From: RPQJ01 sp963846315 | GTDB taxonomy: Bacteria; Pseudomonadota; Gammaproteobacteria; Steroidobacterales; Steroidobacteraceae | Reading direction: 5' to 3' | Assembly: GCA_963846315.1 (NCBI GenBank) | Contig: CAWJVM010000017.1 | Coordinates: 186,001-250,000 of the forward strand | DNA: 64,000 nucleotides | Shown: positions 36,176 to 47,741 of the stretch, piece by piece | Layout: each line of letters begins with the position of its first letter | Numbering within the stretch: position 1 is the first letter of the stretch | Position numbers and translations under genes: made by a program | Notes under the pieces: model-generated | The model's input: the letters and a program-made list of their open reading frames with translations, nothing else | Databases searched by the model: none | What the model was told of the DNA's origin: nothing

Positions 36176-38301
36176 GGCGTCGGCGGGCTCCCCGCGGGCA
36201 AGCGGACGACGAACCGCGTCAAGCCCTCGGCGCTGCGGGTCGAGAGGACCGTGCCACCGTGTCGTTCGACAATCGACTTGACGATCCACAAGCCGAGGCC
36301 GAGACCGCGCGGCTCAGGCTCTTCCGCGGCTGCGCGGTGAAAGCGCTCGAAGATGGAGCCTCGTTCGTTTTCGGTCACGCCTGGGCCCGCGTCGTCGATC
36401 GAGGCCTCGATGACGCCATCGCTGTTGCGCGCCGCGACGCTGATGGTGCTGCCCTCCGGTCCGAACTTGTTGGCGTTGGCCAGCAGGTTGACGAACACCT
36501 GGATGAGTCGCGGTGCGTCGCCATACAGCGACGGCAGGTTGTCCGGCACGTCGACGTGCAGGGTCTGGTGACGTTGCGGGAACAGGCTGCCGACGAGTTC
36601 CACGGCATCCTGCACCACTTCGTGCAGGTGCAGATGCTGCTGCCGGATTGCGAGTTGCCCGGACTCGATGCGGACGCTTTCGAGCAGGTTGTCGATCAGC
36701 CGCGTCAGCCGCAACGAACCACGGCGCAGCGACGTCACCAGTTCTTCCAGCTGCTCGCGCGGCAGTTCGTGCAGGTTTTCCTGCAACAGCTCGATCGATG
36801 CGAGCTGTGCAGCGAGCGGTGTGCGGAATTCGTGCGAGATATTGGCCAGGATCGAGTCGCGCGCACGGCGGGCAGCTTCGAGATCGGTTTCGTCGCGCAT
36901 GACCTGCACCTGCAGGCCGTCGACCATGCCGGCACTGGTGATGATCACGGTGCGCCTGGAGCCGTCCGCGCGTGGCAGGAACTCCGTCGCCTGCGCCTGA
37001 CCGTGTTCACGCGAGGCGACGATCGGGCAGGCTGCGTCGCATGGACGCCGCCCATCGGGCAGGGCGCAAGGCTTCAGCACGTCGCCACAGAACTTGCCGA
37101 CGGCTGCGGCTGCCTCGACTCCCAGCATGCGTTCCGCCTGCGGGTTGAGGTACTTCACGTTGCGGTTCGCATCGACGGCATACACGCCTTCGACGACGCC
37201 GCGCAGCAGCGCTTGCGCATCGGCCTCGCGCCGCCGCAACGTGGCGGTCAATTCGACGAGGTGGCGACGCATGTCCTCGAGCGTGCGCGCGAGCGCCACC
37301 ACTTCCGGTCCGCCGCCCTCGACGGGGATCGACGCAGAGAAGTCGCCGCGACCCAGGCGCGTCGCCGATTCAGCCACGGACTGCAACGGACGCACGATGC
37401 GTCGCGCGAGCAGCAGCGCCGCCGCCACCGCGGCAAGGCTCAGCAGGAACGCCGTCCACCCGAGTCGCCGGACGACGCGTGCCACCCCGGAATCGCTCTC
37501 CGAGGCAGGCAATCGCGCCTCGAGCAGCGTGATGCCTTCACCGGTCGAGGCAAAGATCGGGGTGCTCGACGCGTACAGGTCGCGTGACTCGATGCGGCGC
37601 GCCACGCTTTCCGCCCGTGACAGGGCCGTCGAATGCAGTTCCTTGAAGTCGGGTTCGACGTTGTCGAGCCAGTTCGACAGCCGCACCAGACGGATCGGCA
37701 TGCCTGCCTGCTCGGACAATGTCGCTGCCAGGCGCTGATCGAGATAACGCAGCGCAACGACGCGAGTGTCGACGAAATTCGGCAGCAGTGCCGTCGCGCC
37801 AATCAAGCCGTCGGGCTGCCAGGCGGGAGCCAGCATGAAGCGTTCGCCCTGGTCGGACGAGGCTTCGAGCGCCTCGCTCCACACGGCCCCGGGCTGGGTG
37901 CTCGCGATGACGTTCGGGCCGACGATGACGGCACAGGCGTCGAGGTTCAGCGCCGTGCAGGCGCGGCGCAGGAACAGGTCCGTCTGCGCGCGGTTGCCGG
38001 CGCGGATCAAGCGCTGCAATGGCTGGCGGGCGGCCAGCACGCGCGTGGTCGTGAGCGTGTCCTCGCTGAGGCGTCGCAGATCCTCGCGAGCGGCCACACC
38101 GGCCAGTTGCACGCGCGAAATGGCCTGCTGCTCTGCCTGCTTGCGCAGCAAACCCACGGCGCTGATGGCGAGCACGAGGATGGCCGCGAGCACCAGCCCG
38201 CCGAGCGTCAGCGTCAGCGTGCGCTCGAGCGTCGCCGGCCCCGCCGCGAGCTGTCGCAGGCTAGCCCCCCCAGCGCGTATGTGTGCGGCAATCCTGTTCA
38301 T
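36172..38301 (-). CDS. Sensor histidine kinase with Cys-rich PAS domain
   Basis: 709 residues from ATG 38301, which shares one base with the cysW stop (TGATG). Transmembrane helices at about 29-52 and 281-303 flank a periplasmic sensor domain, followed by HAMP. A PAS domain at about 365-475 has four cysteines (C405, C412, C421, C425: KFCGDVLKPC, then PCDAACP). The phosphoacceptor H490 lies in ISHEFRTPL, with an N-box (NLLANANKFG) and G-boxes DAGPGV and GLGLGLWIV. The cysteine set suggests metal or redox sensing; this is inference. The response regulator follows directly. Confidence 0.92.
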   Translation of the reverse strand: MNRIAAHIRAGGASLRQLAAGPATLERTLTLTLGGLVLAAILVLAISAVGLLRKQAEQQAISRVQLAGVAAREDLRRLSEDTLTTTRVLAARQPLQRLIRAGNRAQTDLFLRRACTALNLDACAVIVGPNVIASTQPGAVWSEALEASSDQGERFMLAPAWQPDGLIGATALLPNFVDTRVVALRYLDQRLAATLSEQAGMPIRLVRLSNWLDNVEPDFKELHSTALSRAESVARRIESRDLYASSTPIFASTGEGITLLEARLPASESDSGVARVVRRLGWTAFLLSLAAVAAALLLARRIVRPLQSVAESATRLGRGDFSASIPVEGGGPEVVALARTLEDMRRHLVELTATLRRREADAQALLRGVVEGVYAVDANRNVKYLNPQAERMLGVEAAAAVGKFCGDVLKPCALPDGRRPCDAACPIVASREHGQAQATEFLPRADGSRRTVIITSAGMVDGLQVQVMRDETDLEAARRARDSILANISHEFRTPLAAQLASIELLQENLHELPREQLEELVTSLRRGSLRLTRLIDNLLESVRIESGQLAIRQQHLHLHEVVQDAVELVGSLFPQRHQTLHVDVPDNLPSLYGDAPRLIQVFVNLLANANKFGPEGSTISVAARNSDGVIEASIDDAGPGVTENERGSIFERFHRAAAEEPEPRGLGLGLWIVKSIVERHGGTVLSTRSAEGLTRFVVRLPAGSPPTP

Positions 38302-39155
38302 CAACCCGTCCGCCGGTCGGCCCGCCACTCCACGAAGGTCTTGATCACGAGCGTCACGATCGCCAGCAGCGCGAGCATTGACGCCACTGCGAAGGCTGCC
38401 ACGAAGAGGTACTCGTTGTAGAGGATCTCGACCTGCAGCGGCATGGTGTTCGTCAGGCCGCGAATGTGCCCGGACACGACCGAGACGGCACCGAATTCTC
38501 CCATGGCGCGGGCATTGCAGAGAATCACGCCGTAGATGAGACCCCAGCGGATCTTGGGCAAGGTGACGCGCAAAAACGTAATGAAGGGAGCAGCGCCGAG
38601 CGTGATGGCGGCCTCCTCCTCTTCGCTGCCCTGCTGCTGCATCAGCGGGATCAGTTCGCGCGCGACATACGGGAAGGTCACGAACATCGTCGCCAGCACG
38701 ATGCCTGGCACGGCAAAGATGACCTGGATGTCGCGATCCTGCAGCCATGGCCCCCACCAGCCGTGCGAGCCGAACAGCATCACGAACACCAGGCCGGCGA
38801 TGACCGGCGAGATGGCGAACGGCAGGTCGATCAGCGTGATCAGCAGGCTCTTGCCCTTGAACTCGAACTTGGCGATTGCCCAGGCCGCCGCGATCCCGAA
38901 CAGCGTGTTGACGGGCACGACGATCGCCGCCGTGAACAGCGTGAGCCTGATGGCGGACAGGGTGTCCGCGTTCTGGAACGACTCGAGGAAGACGCGCAGG
39001 CCCTCGGCGAATGCCTGCGACAGCACGGCACCGAGCGGCGCGAGCAGCAACAGGCCGAGGAAGGCGATCGAAATCGCGATCAGCGCGACACGTCCGGCCC
39101 GCAAGGCCGGCGAGACGTGGCTGCGCTTTTCGAAGCGGGGAGCGGCGCCAGCCAT
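38301..39155 (-). CDS. cysW: Sulfate ABC transporter permease CysW
   Basis: 284 residues with six predicted helices. The permease EAA loop is EEEEAAITLGAAPFITFLRVTLPKIRWGL and the CysW-type ending EILYNEYLFVAAFAVASML is present. It forms the inner-membrane channel with CysT for sulfate or thiosulfate. It starts 1 bp after the cysT stop and its own stop overlaps the kinase start, so permease and two-component genes are probably co-transcribed. Confidence 0.93.
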   Translation of the reverse strand: MAGAAPRFEKRSHVSPALRAGRVALIAISIAFLGLLLLAPLGAVLSQAFAEGLRVFLESFQNADTLSAIRLTLFTAAIVVPVNTLFGIAAAWAIAKFEFKGKSLLITLIDLPFAISPVIAGLVFVMLFGSHGWWGPWLQDRDIQVIFAVPGIVLATMFVTFPYVARELIPLMQQQGSEEEEAAITLGAAPFITFLRVTLPKIRWGLIYGVILCNARAMGEFGAVSVVSGHIRGLTNTMPLQVEILYNEYLFVAAFAVASMLALLAIVTLVIKTFVEWRADRRTG

Positions 39156-39156
39156 G

Positions 39157-40005
39157 TCAGCGATCCGCCCGCACGTAACGACGGCGGCTCCAGCCCTGCA
39201 CCAGGTTGATCGCGAGCAGCATCAGGAACGAGACCAGCAACATCACGAAGCCGAGTGCCGCGGCGCCGTTGTAGTCGAACTGCTCGAGCTTGATCACGAT
39301 CAGCAACGGAGTGATTTCGGTCTTCAGCGGCAGGTTGCCCGAGATGAACACCACGGAGCCGTATTCGCCCACGCCCCGGGCGAATGCCATCGTGAAACCA
39401 GTCACCAGTGCCGGCATCACGGCCGGCAGGACGATCCGGCGAAACACCGTGAACGGCCCGGCGCCGAGCGTCTCGGCCGCCTCCTCGAGGTCGCGCTGGG
39501 CCTCGACCAGCGCTGGCTGCACGGAGCGCACGACGAACGGCAGGCCGATCAGGATGAGCGCGACCACCACGCCGATCCAGGTGTAGGCGACCTGCAGCCC
39601 GAAGGTTTCCTGCAGCTTCACGCCGAGCCAGCCCGTCGGCGAGAACACGGTGGCCAGCGCAATGCCGGAAACCGCCGTCGGCAGCGCGAACGGCAGGTCG
39701 ATCAGGGCGTCGACCAGGCGACGGCCAGGAAATTCGTACCGGACCAGCGACCAGGCGACGATGAAGCCGAAGAACGCGTTGATGACGGCGGCGATGAAGG
39801 CGGCGCCGAAGCTCAGCCGGTAGGACGCGAGCGCACGCTCGTCGAGCACGGTGCCGACGAAATCCGACCACGTCATCGTGGTGGTCTTGTAGACGAGGGC
39901 CGCCAGGGGCAGCAGCACGAGCGCGCTCAGGAAAAACGTCGTGAACCCGAGCGTGAGGCCAAAGCCCGGGAGGATGCTCGGTTGCCGGAACCAGGAGGAC
40001 GCCAT
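39157..40005 (-). CDS. cysT: Sulfate ABC transporter permease CysT
   Basis: 282 residues with six membrane helices. Family signs are the N-terminal PSILPGFGLTLGFTTFFLS, DLPFALPTAVSGIALATVFSPTGW and the EAA loop AAETLGAGPFTVFRRIVLPA. It is the first permease of the CysTWA system (also called CysU). The order here is cysA, cysT, cysW in transcription direction, with the sulfate-binding proteins encoded separately on the other strand. Gap to cysA is 1 bp. Confidence 0.94.
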   Translation of the reverse strand: MASSWFRQPSILPGFGLTLGFTTFFLSALVLLPLAALVYKTTTMTWSDFVGTVLDERALASYRLSFGAAFIAAVINAFFGFIVAWSLVRYEFPGRRLVDALIDLPFALPTAVSGIALATVFSPTGWLGVKLQETFGLQVAYTWIGVVVALILIGLPFVVRSVQPALVEAQRDLEEAAETLGAGPFTVFRRIVLPAVMPALVTGFTMAFARGVGEYGSVVFISGNLPLKTEITPLLIVIKLEQFDYNGAAALGFVMLLVSFLMLLAINLVQGWSRRRYVRADR

Positions 40006-40006
40006 C

Positions 40007-41746
<1,740 letters not shown>

Positions 41747-41887
41747 GCGCAGGCCACGGAGTTGATTGAATTTTCAGGCCATCCTAGGCAACCGAGGTTA
41801 CGCCGTCAGTCGCTCCGGGGTGACATTTCGGTAACATCCGGGTCGGCCACTTGCCGTTACCGCGCTCGCGGACCCAAGGAAATCGAC

Positions 41888-44278
41888 ATGCCGCTCCCGT
41901 CCTACGAAAAGCTCGGAGTCTTCTACCTGGGCCGGGAGTACGACCCGGCGACGCAACAGCTCGGCGAGGACCTGCTGTACGACTCGCGCGACCTGACGAC
42001 CCACGCGGTCTGCATCGGCATGACTGGCAGCGGCAAGACCGGCTTGTGCGTGTCGCTGCTCGAGGAAGCCGCGATCGACGGCATTCCCGCCCTCGTCATC
42101 GACCCGAAAGGCGACATCGCCAACCTCGCCCTCACGTTTCCGCAGTTGCGGCCGGAGGATTTCAGGCCGTGGGTCGATGCCGGCGAGGCCTCGCGCAAGG
42201 GCCAGAGCGTCGACGAGTTCGCAGCGGCAACGGCAGCGACGTGGCGTAAAGGGCTCGAGGAATGGGGCCAGGACGGCGAGCGCGTCCAGCGGCTGCGCGA
42301 TGCGGCTGCCGTCGACATCTACACGCCCGGGTCGAATGCCGGACGGCCGCTGTCGATCCTCCGTTCGTTTTCGGCACCCGATCCGGTGATCGCGCACGAT
42401 GCGACCGCCTTCAAGGAGCGCGTCAGCTCTGCCGTGGCGGGCCTGCTCGGTCTGCTCGGCATCGACGCCGACCCGATCCGCAGCCGCGAATTCATCCTGC
42501 TGTCCGCCCTGCTCGACACGGCGTGGCGCAAAGGCGAGAGCCTCGATCTCGCCGCGCTGATCCGCTCGGTGCAGAAGCCGCCGTTCGACAAGGTCGGGGT
42601 GTTCGACGTCGAGAGTTTCTTCCCGGCGAAGGACCGCACGGATCTCGCGCTCCGCATCAATGGCCTGCTGGCATCGCCAGGGTTCGAGGCCTGGCTCGCA
42701 GGGGACGCGCTCGACATCCAGTCACTGCTCTACGATGCGAACGGCAAGCCGCGCATCGCGATCATCTCGATCGCGCACCTGAACGATGCCGAACGCATGT
42801 TCGTCGTGACGCTGGTCACGAACGAGCTGGTCGCGTGGATGCGCCGCCAGTCCGGCACCACCAGCCTGCGCGCGATCTTCTACATGGATGAAGTGTTCGG
42901 CTTCTTCCCACCCAGCGCGATGCCACCCTCCAAGCTGCCGATGCTGACACTGATGAAGCAGGCGCGCGCGTTCGGACTTGGGGTGGTGCTGGCGACGCAG
43001 AACCCCGTGGACCTCGATTACAAGGGCCTGGGCAACGCCGGCACCTGGTTCATCGGCCGCCTGCAGACGGAGCGCGACAAGGCGCGCGTGATCGAAGGCC
43101 TGCTCGGCAGCGATTCGGCGGGTGGCATGGACAAATCGCAACTCGAAGCGGCAATGTCCAATCTGCCACAGCGCACGTTCCTGATGCGCAACGTGCACGA
43201 CGCGGCACCCGTGCTGCTGCGCACGCGCTGGGCGCTGTCGTACCTGCGCGGCCCGCTGACGTCGGCCGAGCTGTCCAAGCTGGCCGCGTCCGACGGCGGA
43301 AGATCCTTCGCGCCGGCACCCACGGCGACGTCCGTGACGGGTGCCGACCGCGCAGCAGCGCCGCCCGCGACGACAACGGCAGCCTCCGGCAGTCGTCCCA
43401 TCGTGCCCGCCGGCGTCCCGGAGAAATTCCTGGCGGCTGCGGGCAACCAGGGCGTCGAGTACGAGCCGCGCATTGGCGCCCGCGTGCGTGCGCACTTCGT
43501 CGACGCGAAGGCTGGACTCGACGCCTGGGAGAACTGGTACTGCCTCGCGCCGTTGACCGCGCAGGGCCCCGCCTGGGAGGTCGCCGAACTCTGCAACGCC
43601 GATGCGATCCAGTTGCTCGACGCGCCGGCTCCGAACGCGACATTCGCGGACGTGCCGGGCAGCGTGCTCGCGGCCAAGGCGTTCGCGCAGCACGGCAAGT
43701 CGCTGGCAGACCACATCTACCGCACGTCGTCGCTGTCGGTCCTGCGTTGCCCCGACCTCAAGCTGACGTCGGCGCCCGGCGGCACCGAGAGTGAATTCCG
43801 TGCCCGCATCGCGCAGGTCGTGCGCGAGCAGCGCGACGACGCCGTCGATGCATTGCGCAGAAAGTACGCGGCGAAGCTCGACGCGCTCGAGGACCGGGCG
43901 CGCAAGGCCGAACAGAAACTGGTGCGTGAGCAGGAGCAGGCCAGCCAGCAGACGATGTCGTCTGCGCTCAGCGTGGGGGGCAGCCTGCTCGGGGCGCTGT
44001 TCGGCGGCCGGCGCAGCGGCGTGTTCGGCAAGGCGTCGTCCGCGGCGAGGAGCGTGGGCCGGATCGGCAAGGAACGCACTGACGTCACGCATGCCGAGGC
44101 TGACGTGACGGCACTGCAGCAGCAGCACGCCGCGCTGGAGTCGGAACTGGCGGACGAGATTGCAGCGCTCGAATCGAAGTTCGATGCCGGCGCGATCGCC
44201 GTGCAGACGGCCGCGATCAAGGCCCGCAAGTCCGACACGGAGGTCACCGATGTGGCGCTGGTCTGGCAGCCCGCTTGA
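41888..44278 (+). CDS. HerA-like ATPase, DUF853 family
   Basis: 796 residues from ATG 41888, with AAGGA eight bases upstream. Walker A GMTGSGKT is at residues 44-51, and VIDPKGDIANLALTFP and FYMDEVFGFFPPSAMPP (Walker B) follow, together with the sensor LATQNPVDLDYKGL. These are the features of HerA/DUF853 helicase-like ATPases. The C-terminal third contains a long Ala/Glu/Arg coiled coil (about 680-730) and a glycine-rich patch GGSLLGALFGG. HerA-type motors translocate DNA, but for this stand-alone family the partner is unknown. No nuclease of the NurA type is adjacent. Confidence 0.85.
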   Translation: MPLPSYEKLGVFYLGREYDPATQQLGEDLLYDSRDLTTHAVCIGMTGSGKTGLCVSLLEEAAIDGIPALVIDPKGDIANLALTFPQLRPEDFRPWVDAGEASRKGQSVDEFAAATAATWRKGLEEWGQDGERVQRLRDAAAVDIYTPGSNAGRPLSILRSFSAPDPVIAHDATAFKERVSSAVAGLLGLLGIDADPIRSREFILLSALLDTAWRKGESLDLAALIRSVQKPPFDKVGVFDVESFFPAKDRTDLALRINGLLASPGFEAWLAGDALDIQSLLYDANGKPRIAIISIAHLNDAERMFVVTLVTNELVAWMRRQSGTTSLRAIFYMDEVFGFFPPSAMPPSKLPMLTLMKQARAFGLGVVLATQNPVDLDYKGLGNAGTWFIGRLQTERDKARVIEGLLGSDSAGGMDKSQLEAAMSNLPQRTFLMRNVHDAAPVLLRTRWALSYLRGPLTSAELSKLAASDGGRSFAPAPTATSVTGADRAAAPPATTTAASGSRPIVPAGVPEKFLAAAGNQGVEYEPRIGARVRAHFVDAKAGLDAWENWYCLAPLTAQGPAWEVAELCNADAIQLLDAPAPNATFADVPGSVLAAKAFAQHGKSLADHIYRTSSLSVLRCPDLKLTSAPGGTESEFRARIAQVVREQRDDAVDALRRKYAAKLDALEDRARKAEQKLVREQEQASQQTMSSALSVGGSLLGALFGGRRSGVFGKASSAARSVGRIGKERTDVTHAEADVTALQQQHAALESELADEIAALESKFDAGAIAVQTAAIKARKSDTEVTDVALVWQPA

Positions 44279-44317
44279 CGTAGAATCAGTCCGGTTCGCC
44301 CCACCCGAGTGACCGCG

Positions 44318-44707
44318 ATGGACGACCTGCTCCGCAAGCTCACCAAAGACCTGGGCGTCTCCAGGGACCAGGCCCGTGGCGGCGTCGTGGCGCTGCTGCG
44401 GGCAGGCCAGCAGAACCTGAGCCCGAAAGACTTCAAGGCGTTCGTCACCGACATGCCTGGCGCGGACAAGCTGCTCAAGAATGCGCCGCCGCCGAGCGCG
44501 CTGAGCTCGCTCGCCGGCGGCATCGGCTCGCTGTTCGGCGGCAGGAAGTCGACCGCCGGCCGTTGGGCAGGCCTGGCTGCGTCGTTCGCCGAGCTGGGCG
44601 TCGACATCCCCACTGCCAAGAAATTCGGTCCGATCGTGATCGAGCACGTCCGCCAGCACGGCGGCGAGGACCTGGTGGACAAGATCCGCGTCGCCCTCAA
44701 CGTCTGA
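44318..44707 (+). CDS. DUF2780-like protein
   Basis: 129 residues from ATG 44318 (a GTG three codons earlier is possible). The pattern LGVSRDQARGGVVALLRAGQ and the later FAELGVDIPTAKKFGPIVIE fit the DUF2780/VcgC-VcgE family, small helical proteins of unknown function. No signal peptide is evident. It follows the HerA-like gene by 39 bp and may be co-transcribed. Confidence 0.65.
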   Translation: MDDLLRKLTKDLGVSRDQARGGVVALLRAGQQNLSPKDFKAFVTDMPGADKLLKNAPPPSALSSLAGGIGSLFGGRKSTAGRWAGLAASFAELGVDIPTAKKFGPIVIEHVRQHGGEDLVDKIRVALNV

Positions 44708-44747
44708 CGGCCGCGCCTGCGTAATCCCGAGGCGCCCCTGCCGGCGG

Positions 44748-45230
44748 TCAGTCGCGGAAGTTGGTGAACTGCAGCGGCAGTTCGTGGTCGCCCTTCCGCA
44801 CCAGCGCCATTGCTTCCTGCAGGTCATCGCGGCTCTTGCCTGTCACGCGCACCTGCTTGTCCTGCAAGGCCGCCTGTACTTTCAGCTTCGAATCCTTGAT
44901 CTGGCGCTGCAGCTTTTTGCCGAGTTCGGTCTCGATCCCCTCGCGCAGCGTGACAATCTGCTTCGCCGTCTGACCCGTGATCACGGGCTCGTCGATCTTC
45001 AGGCACGCCACGTCGATGCCGCGCTTGGCCAGCTTCAGCTTGAGGATTTCAATCATTTGTTTTAGTTGAAAGTCTGCCGGGGCTGACAACGTGATGACGT
45101 GGTCTTTCAACTCAAACTTTGCATTCGTTCCCTTGAAATCGAAGCGCTGGCCGACCTCGCGCGAGGCCTGGTCGACGGCATTGGTCACTTCGTTCATGGG
45201 GAGTTCGGACACGATGTCGAACGAGGGCAT
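44748..45230 (-). CDS. yajQ: YajQ-family nucleotide-binding protein
   Basis: 160 residues, the usual length. The N-terminus MPSFDIVSELPMNEVTNAVDQASREVGQRFDF and the C-terminal LQEAMALVRKGDHELPLQFTNFRD are diagnostic. YajQ-like proteins bind cyclic di-GMP in Xanthomonas and Pseudomonas and modulate gene expression through a LysR partner. Convergent with the DUF2780-like gene and divergent from the TonB receptor. Confidence 0.95.
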   Translation of the reverse strand: MPSFDIVSELPMNEVTNAVDQASREVGQRFDFKGTNAKFELKDHVITLSAPADFQLKQMIEILKLKLAKRGIDVACLKIDEPVITGQTAKQIVTLREGIETELGKKLQRQIKDSKLKVQAALQDKQVRVTGKSRDDLQEAMALVRKGDHELPLQFTNFRD

Positions 45231-45326
45231 GGGCGGACTCGAGACGTTGGAACAGGCCGTAAGCCTAACGTGCGTGAGGCCCGCGAGACAGGTCTTCCCG
45301 AAGGCTGGTGGGAATTACTTAACACG

Positions 45327-45345
45327 AATGCGACTGATTCGCATT
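45327..45345 (+). promoter_or_regulatory. Fur-box-like operator
   Basis: AATGCGACTGATTCGCATT is a 19-bp inverted repeat (7-bp arms, 5-bp centre) close to the Fur consensus AATGATAATNATTATCATT, differing mainly by CG for AT in each arm. It lies 61 bp before the receptor start at 45407, where repression by Fur would be expected. Confidence 0.65.
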
Positions 45346-45406
45346 GACATCAACCTGCAGGTTCAGCAGAGTCGCCGCCAGTATCGATTCACCCGTCGGA
45401 CACTGC

Positions 45407-47614
45407 ATGCGCGACCTCGCCCGCCTGGCCAACCTGCCTTCCCCTCCCGTTTTAAGGGCATCGACCCATCGCTCACTGCTCGGTCTGGCCGTGACCGGCG
45501 CCCTGTTCGCCACTGCCGCAACGGAAGCCGATGACGCCGTGCCGACCAGCGCGCAGGGGCTGGAACCCGTCATCACCGTGATCGGCGACCGCATCCGGCT
45601 CGACTCGATTCCGGGCTCCGCCACGGTGATCGACGCGGACGTCCTCACGGAGTCGCGCGTTTTCACCATCAACGAAGCGATGCGCAAGGTGCCGGGGGTG
45701 TTCGCGCGCGACGAGGAAGGCCTCGGTCTGCGACCGAACCTGGGGGTGCGCGGCCTGAACCCGACACGGTCGAGCAAGGTGCTGCTGCTCGAGGACGGGA
45801 TCCCGATCGCTTATGCCCCGTATGGCGACAACGCGACCTACTACCACCCGCCGGTCGAACGATTCGACCGGATCGAAATCCTGAAAGGCTCCGGCCAGAT
45901 CGCCTACGGCCCGCATACCGTCGGCGCGGTGATCAACTACATCACGCCACCGGTGCCGGCGGACCGCGCGGGACGGCTGGTCGCTTCGTTCGGCAACAAT
46001 GACTTCCGCGAAGTCCATGGCGTGGTGGGAGACACCTTCGGCGACACCGGTTTGATCGCGCACGGCACCTACAAGGAAACGGACGGCGCGCGCGACAACA
46101 TGCACTTCGAGGTCGGCGACATCAACCTGAAAGTGGTGCATGAACTGAGCGTCCGGCAAGCCGTCACCGTCCGTGCGAGCTATTACGACGAGACGTCGCA
46201 GGTGACGTACTCGGGGCTCACGCTGGCCGAATGGCAGGCGGATCCGTACCAGAACCCTTTCCGCGACGACGAGATGGATGCGCAGCGATTCGGCACGTCG
46301 GCCACCCATCGCCTGGAGCTGGGTCCCGCGGTGACGTTCACGACGAATGCCTACTACACCTACTTCAACCGCGACTGGTGGCGGCAGTCGAGCAATTCGG
46401 CGCAACGTCCGAACGATGCGAGCGATCCGGCGTGCGCCGGAATGGCGAATCTCCATTCGACGTGCGGCAATGAAGGCCGCCTGCGCCAATACTGGACGGC
46501 CGGTCTCGAGCCGCGGGTAGCGGTACAGCATGGCCTGTTCAGCGTGGACAATGTCGCCGAAGCGGGCGTCCGGTATCACGTCGAGGATCAATTCCGGGTC
46601 CAGGCCAACGGCGACACACCGACTTCGCGAGCACCGGGAAGCGGGCCCAATGCCGGCATTCGCGAAGACAGCGACCGCACGGTCGAGGCGATGTCCGCCT
46701 TCGTGCAGAACCGCTTCGACTTCGGCCGCTGGACGGTCACTCCCGGCGTGCGCTTCGAGCACGTCGACTACGAACGCACCGACAATCTGGCCGGCGCCAG
46801 CGGCAAATCCACCGTCGACGAGGTGATCCCCGGGCTCGGCGCGACGCTTGAAGTGCTGCCGGAAACGGTCGTGTTCGCCGGCGTGCATCGCGGTTTCGCG
46901 CCGCCGGGCGTGGCGGACATCGTGACCGCCGCGGGTGGCAGCGTCGATCTCGACGCGGAACTGTCGTGGAATTACGAACTCGGCGTGCGGGCCAAGCCAC
47001 GGGACGGGCTCTTCTACGAGGCCACGCTGTTCCGCATGGACTTCGAAAACCAGATCGTGCCTGCGAGCGTCGCGGGGGGATCGGGCGCGGCGCTCACGAG
47101 TGCTGGCGAAACCCTGCAACAGGGCATCGAACTGGCGGGCAATGCCTCCAGCACGGCCGTTGTCGAGTGGCCCGTGGAGATCTTCGCGCGCGCGGCCTAC
47201 ACGTGGCTCGCCGATGCGGAATACGTCGGCGAGCGATACAGCAACGTGACCGGCTTCGGCGCCGTCAAGGTGACCGGCAATCGACTGCCCTACGCGCCCG
47301 AGCACCTGCTTGCCGGCACGGTCGGTGTGCGCACCGGCTACGGTCTCGAGGTTGCGCTCGAAGGCGTCTACACCAGCGCGTCCTTCACCGACGATCTCAA
47401 CACGGTCGCGGTCATCGCGAACGGGCAGCGTGGCGAAATGCCGGGCTATACGGTCTGGAACCTGACGGCGAATTACACATTGGCGGCCTGCAACTGCACG
47501 GTGTTCGCGGCCGCGAAGAACCTGGGCGACGAGTTGTACGTCGCCGACATGAGCCGTGGACTGATTCCCGGCATGCCTCGGCTGGTGCAGGCCGGATTCG
47601 AGGTCAGGTTCTAG
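45407..47614 (+). CDS. TonB-dependent outer-membrane receptor, Fe(III) siderophore type
   Basis: 735 residues from ATG 45407; the upstream in-frame ATG at 45344 lies inside the Fur-like operator. A signal peptide (LLGLAVTGALFATAATEA) is followed by a short TonB-box-like PVITVIG and the plug domain with VPGVFARDEEGLGLRPNLGVRGLNP. The barrel ends in the terminal phenylalanine GFEVRF. The plug and barrel resemble FecA-type ferric citrate receptors but the N-terminal signalling domain is absent. It imports iron chelates using TonB energy. No siderophore synthesis or inner-membrane iron genes adjoin it. Confidence 0.92.
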   Translation: MRDLARLANLPSPPVLRASTHRSLLGLAVTGALFATAATEADDAVPTSAQGLEPVITVIGDRIRLDSIPGSATVIDADVLTESRVFTINEAMRKVPGVFARDEEGLGLRPNLGVRGLNPTRSSKVLLLEDGIPIAYAPYGDNATYYHPPVERFDRIEILKGSGQIAYGPHTVGAVINYITPPVPADRAGRLVASFGNNDFREVHGVVGDTFGDTGLIAHGTYKETDGARDNMHFEVGDINLKVVHELSVRQAVTVRASYYDETSQVTYSGLTLAEWQADPYQNPFRDDEMDAQRFGTSATHRLELGPAVTFTTNAYYTYFNRDWWRQSSNSAQRPNDASDPACAGMANLHSTCGNEGRLRQYWTAGLEPRVAVQHGLFSVDNVAEAGVRYHVEDQFRVQANGDTPTSRAPGSGPNAGIREDSDRTVEAMSAFVQNRFDFGRWTVTPGVRFEHVDYERTDNLAGASGKSTVDEVIPGLGATLEVLPETVVFAGVHRGFAPPGVADIVTAAGGSVDLDAELSWNYELGVRAKPRDGLFYEATLFRMDFENQIVPASVAGGSGAALTSAGETLQQGIELAGNASSTAVVEWPVEIFARAAYTWLADAEYVGERYSNVTGFGAVKVTGNRLPYAPEHLLAGTVGVRTGYGLEVALEGVYTSASFTDDLNTVAVIANGQRGEMPGYTVWNLTANYTLAACNCTVFAAAKNLGDELYVADMSRGLIPGMPRLVQAGFEVRF

Positions 47615-47741
47615 GGCCTGTTGACCGGCCCTGGTCGGCACGGCGCGCAGCGCTGCGCCACCGCGTGCCTGAATCGGCAATTACCCTCATTGTGTCCGGT
47701 GCGGCCTTGGAGCAAAAACGCAGCAGGACAGGGGGAGCACG

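Noticed and set aside
45473..47680. 735-codon open frame antisense to the TonB receptor
   Set aside because: No recognisable domains, Arg/His-rich composition typical of reverse frames of GC-rich genes, while the plus strand encodes a clear receptor. Similar antisense frames over pntAB (14130-16004), argS (22083-23882), the HerA-like gene (42722-44827) and the NfnB-like gene (48523-50241) were dropped for the same reason.
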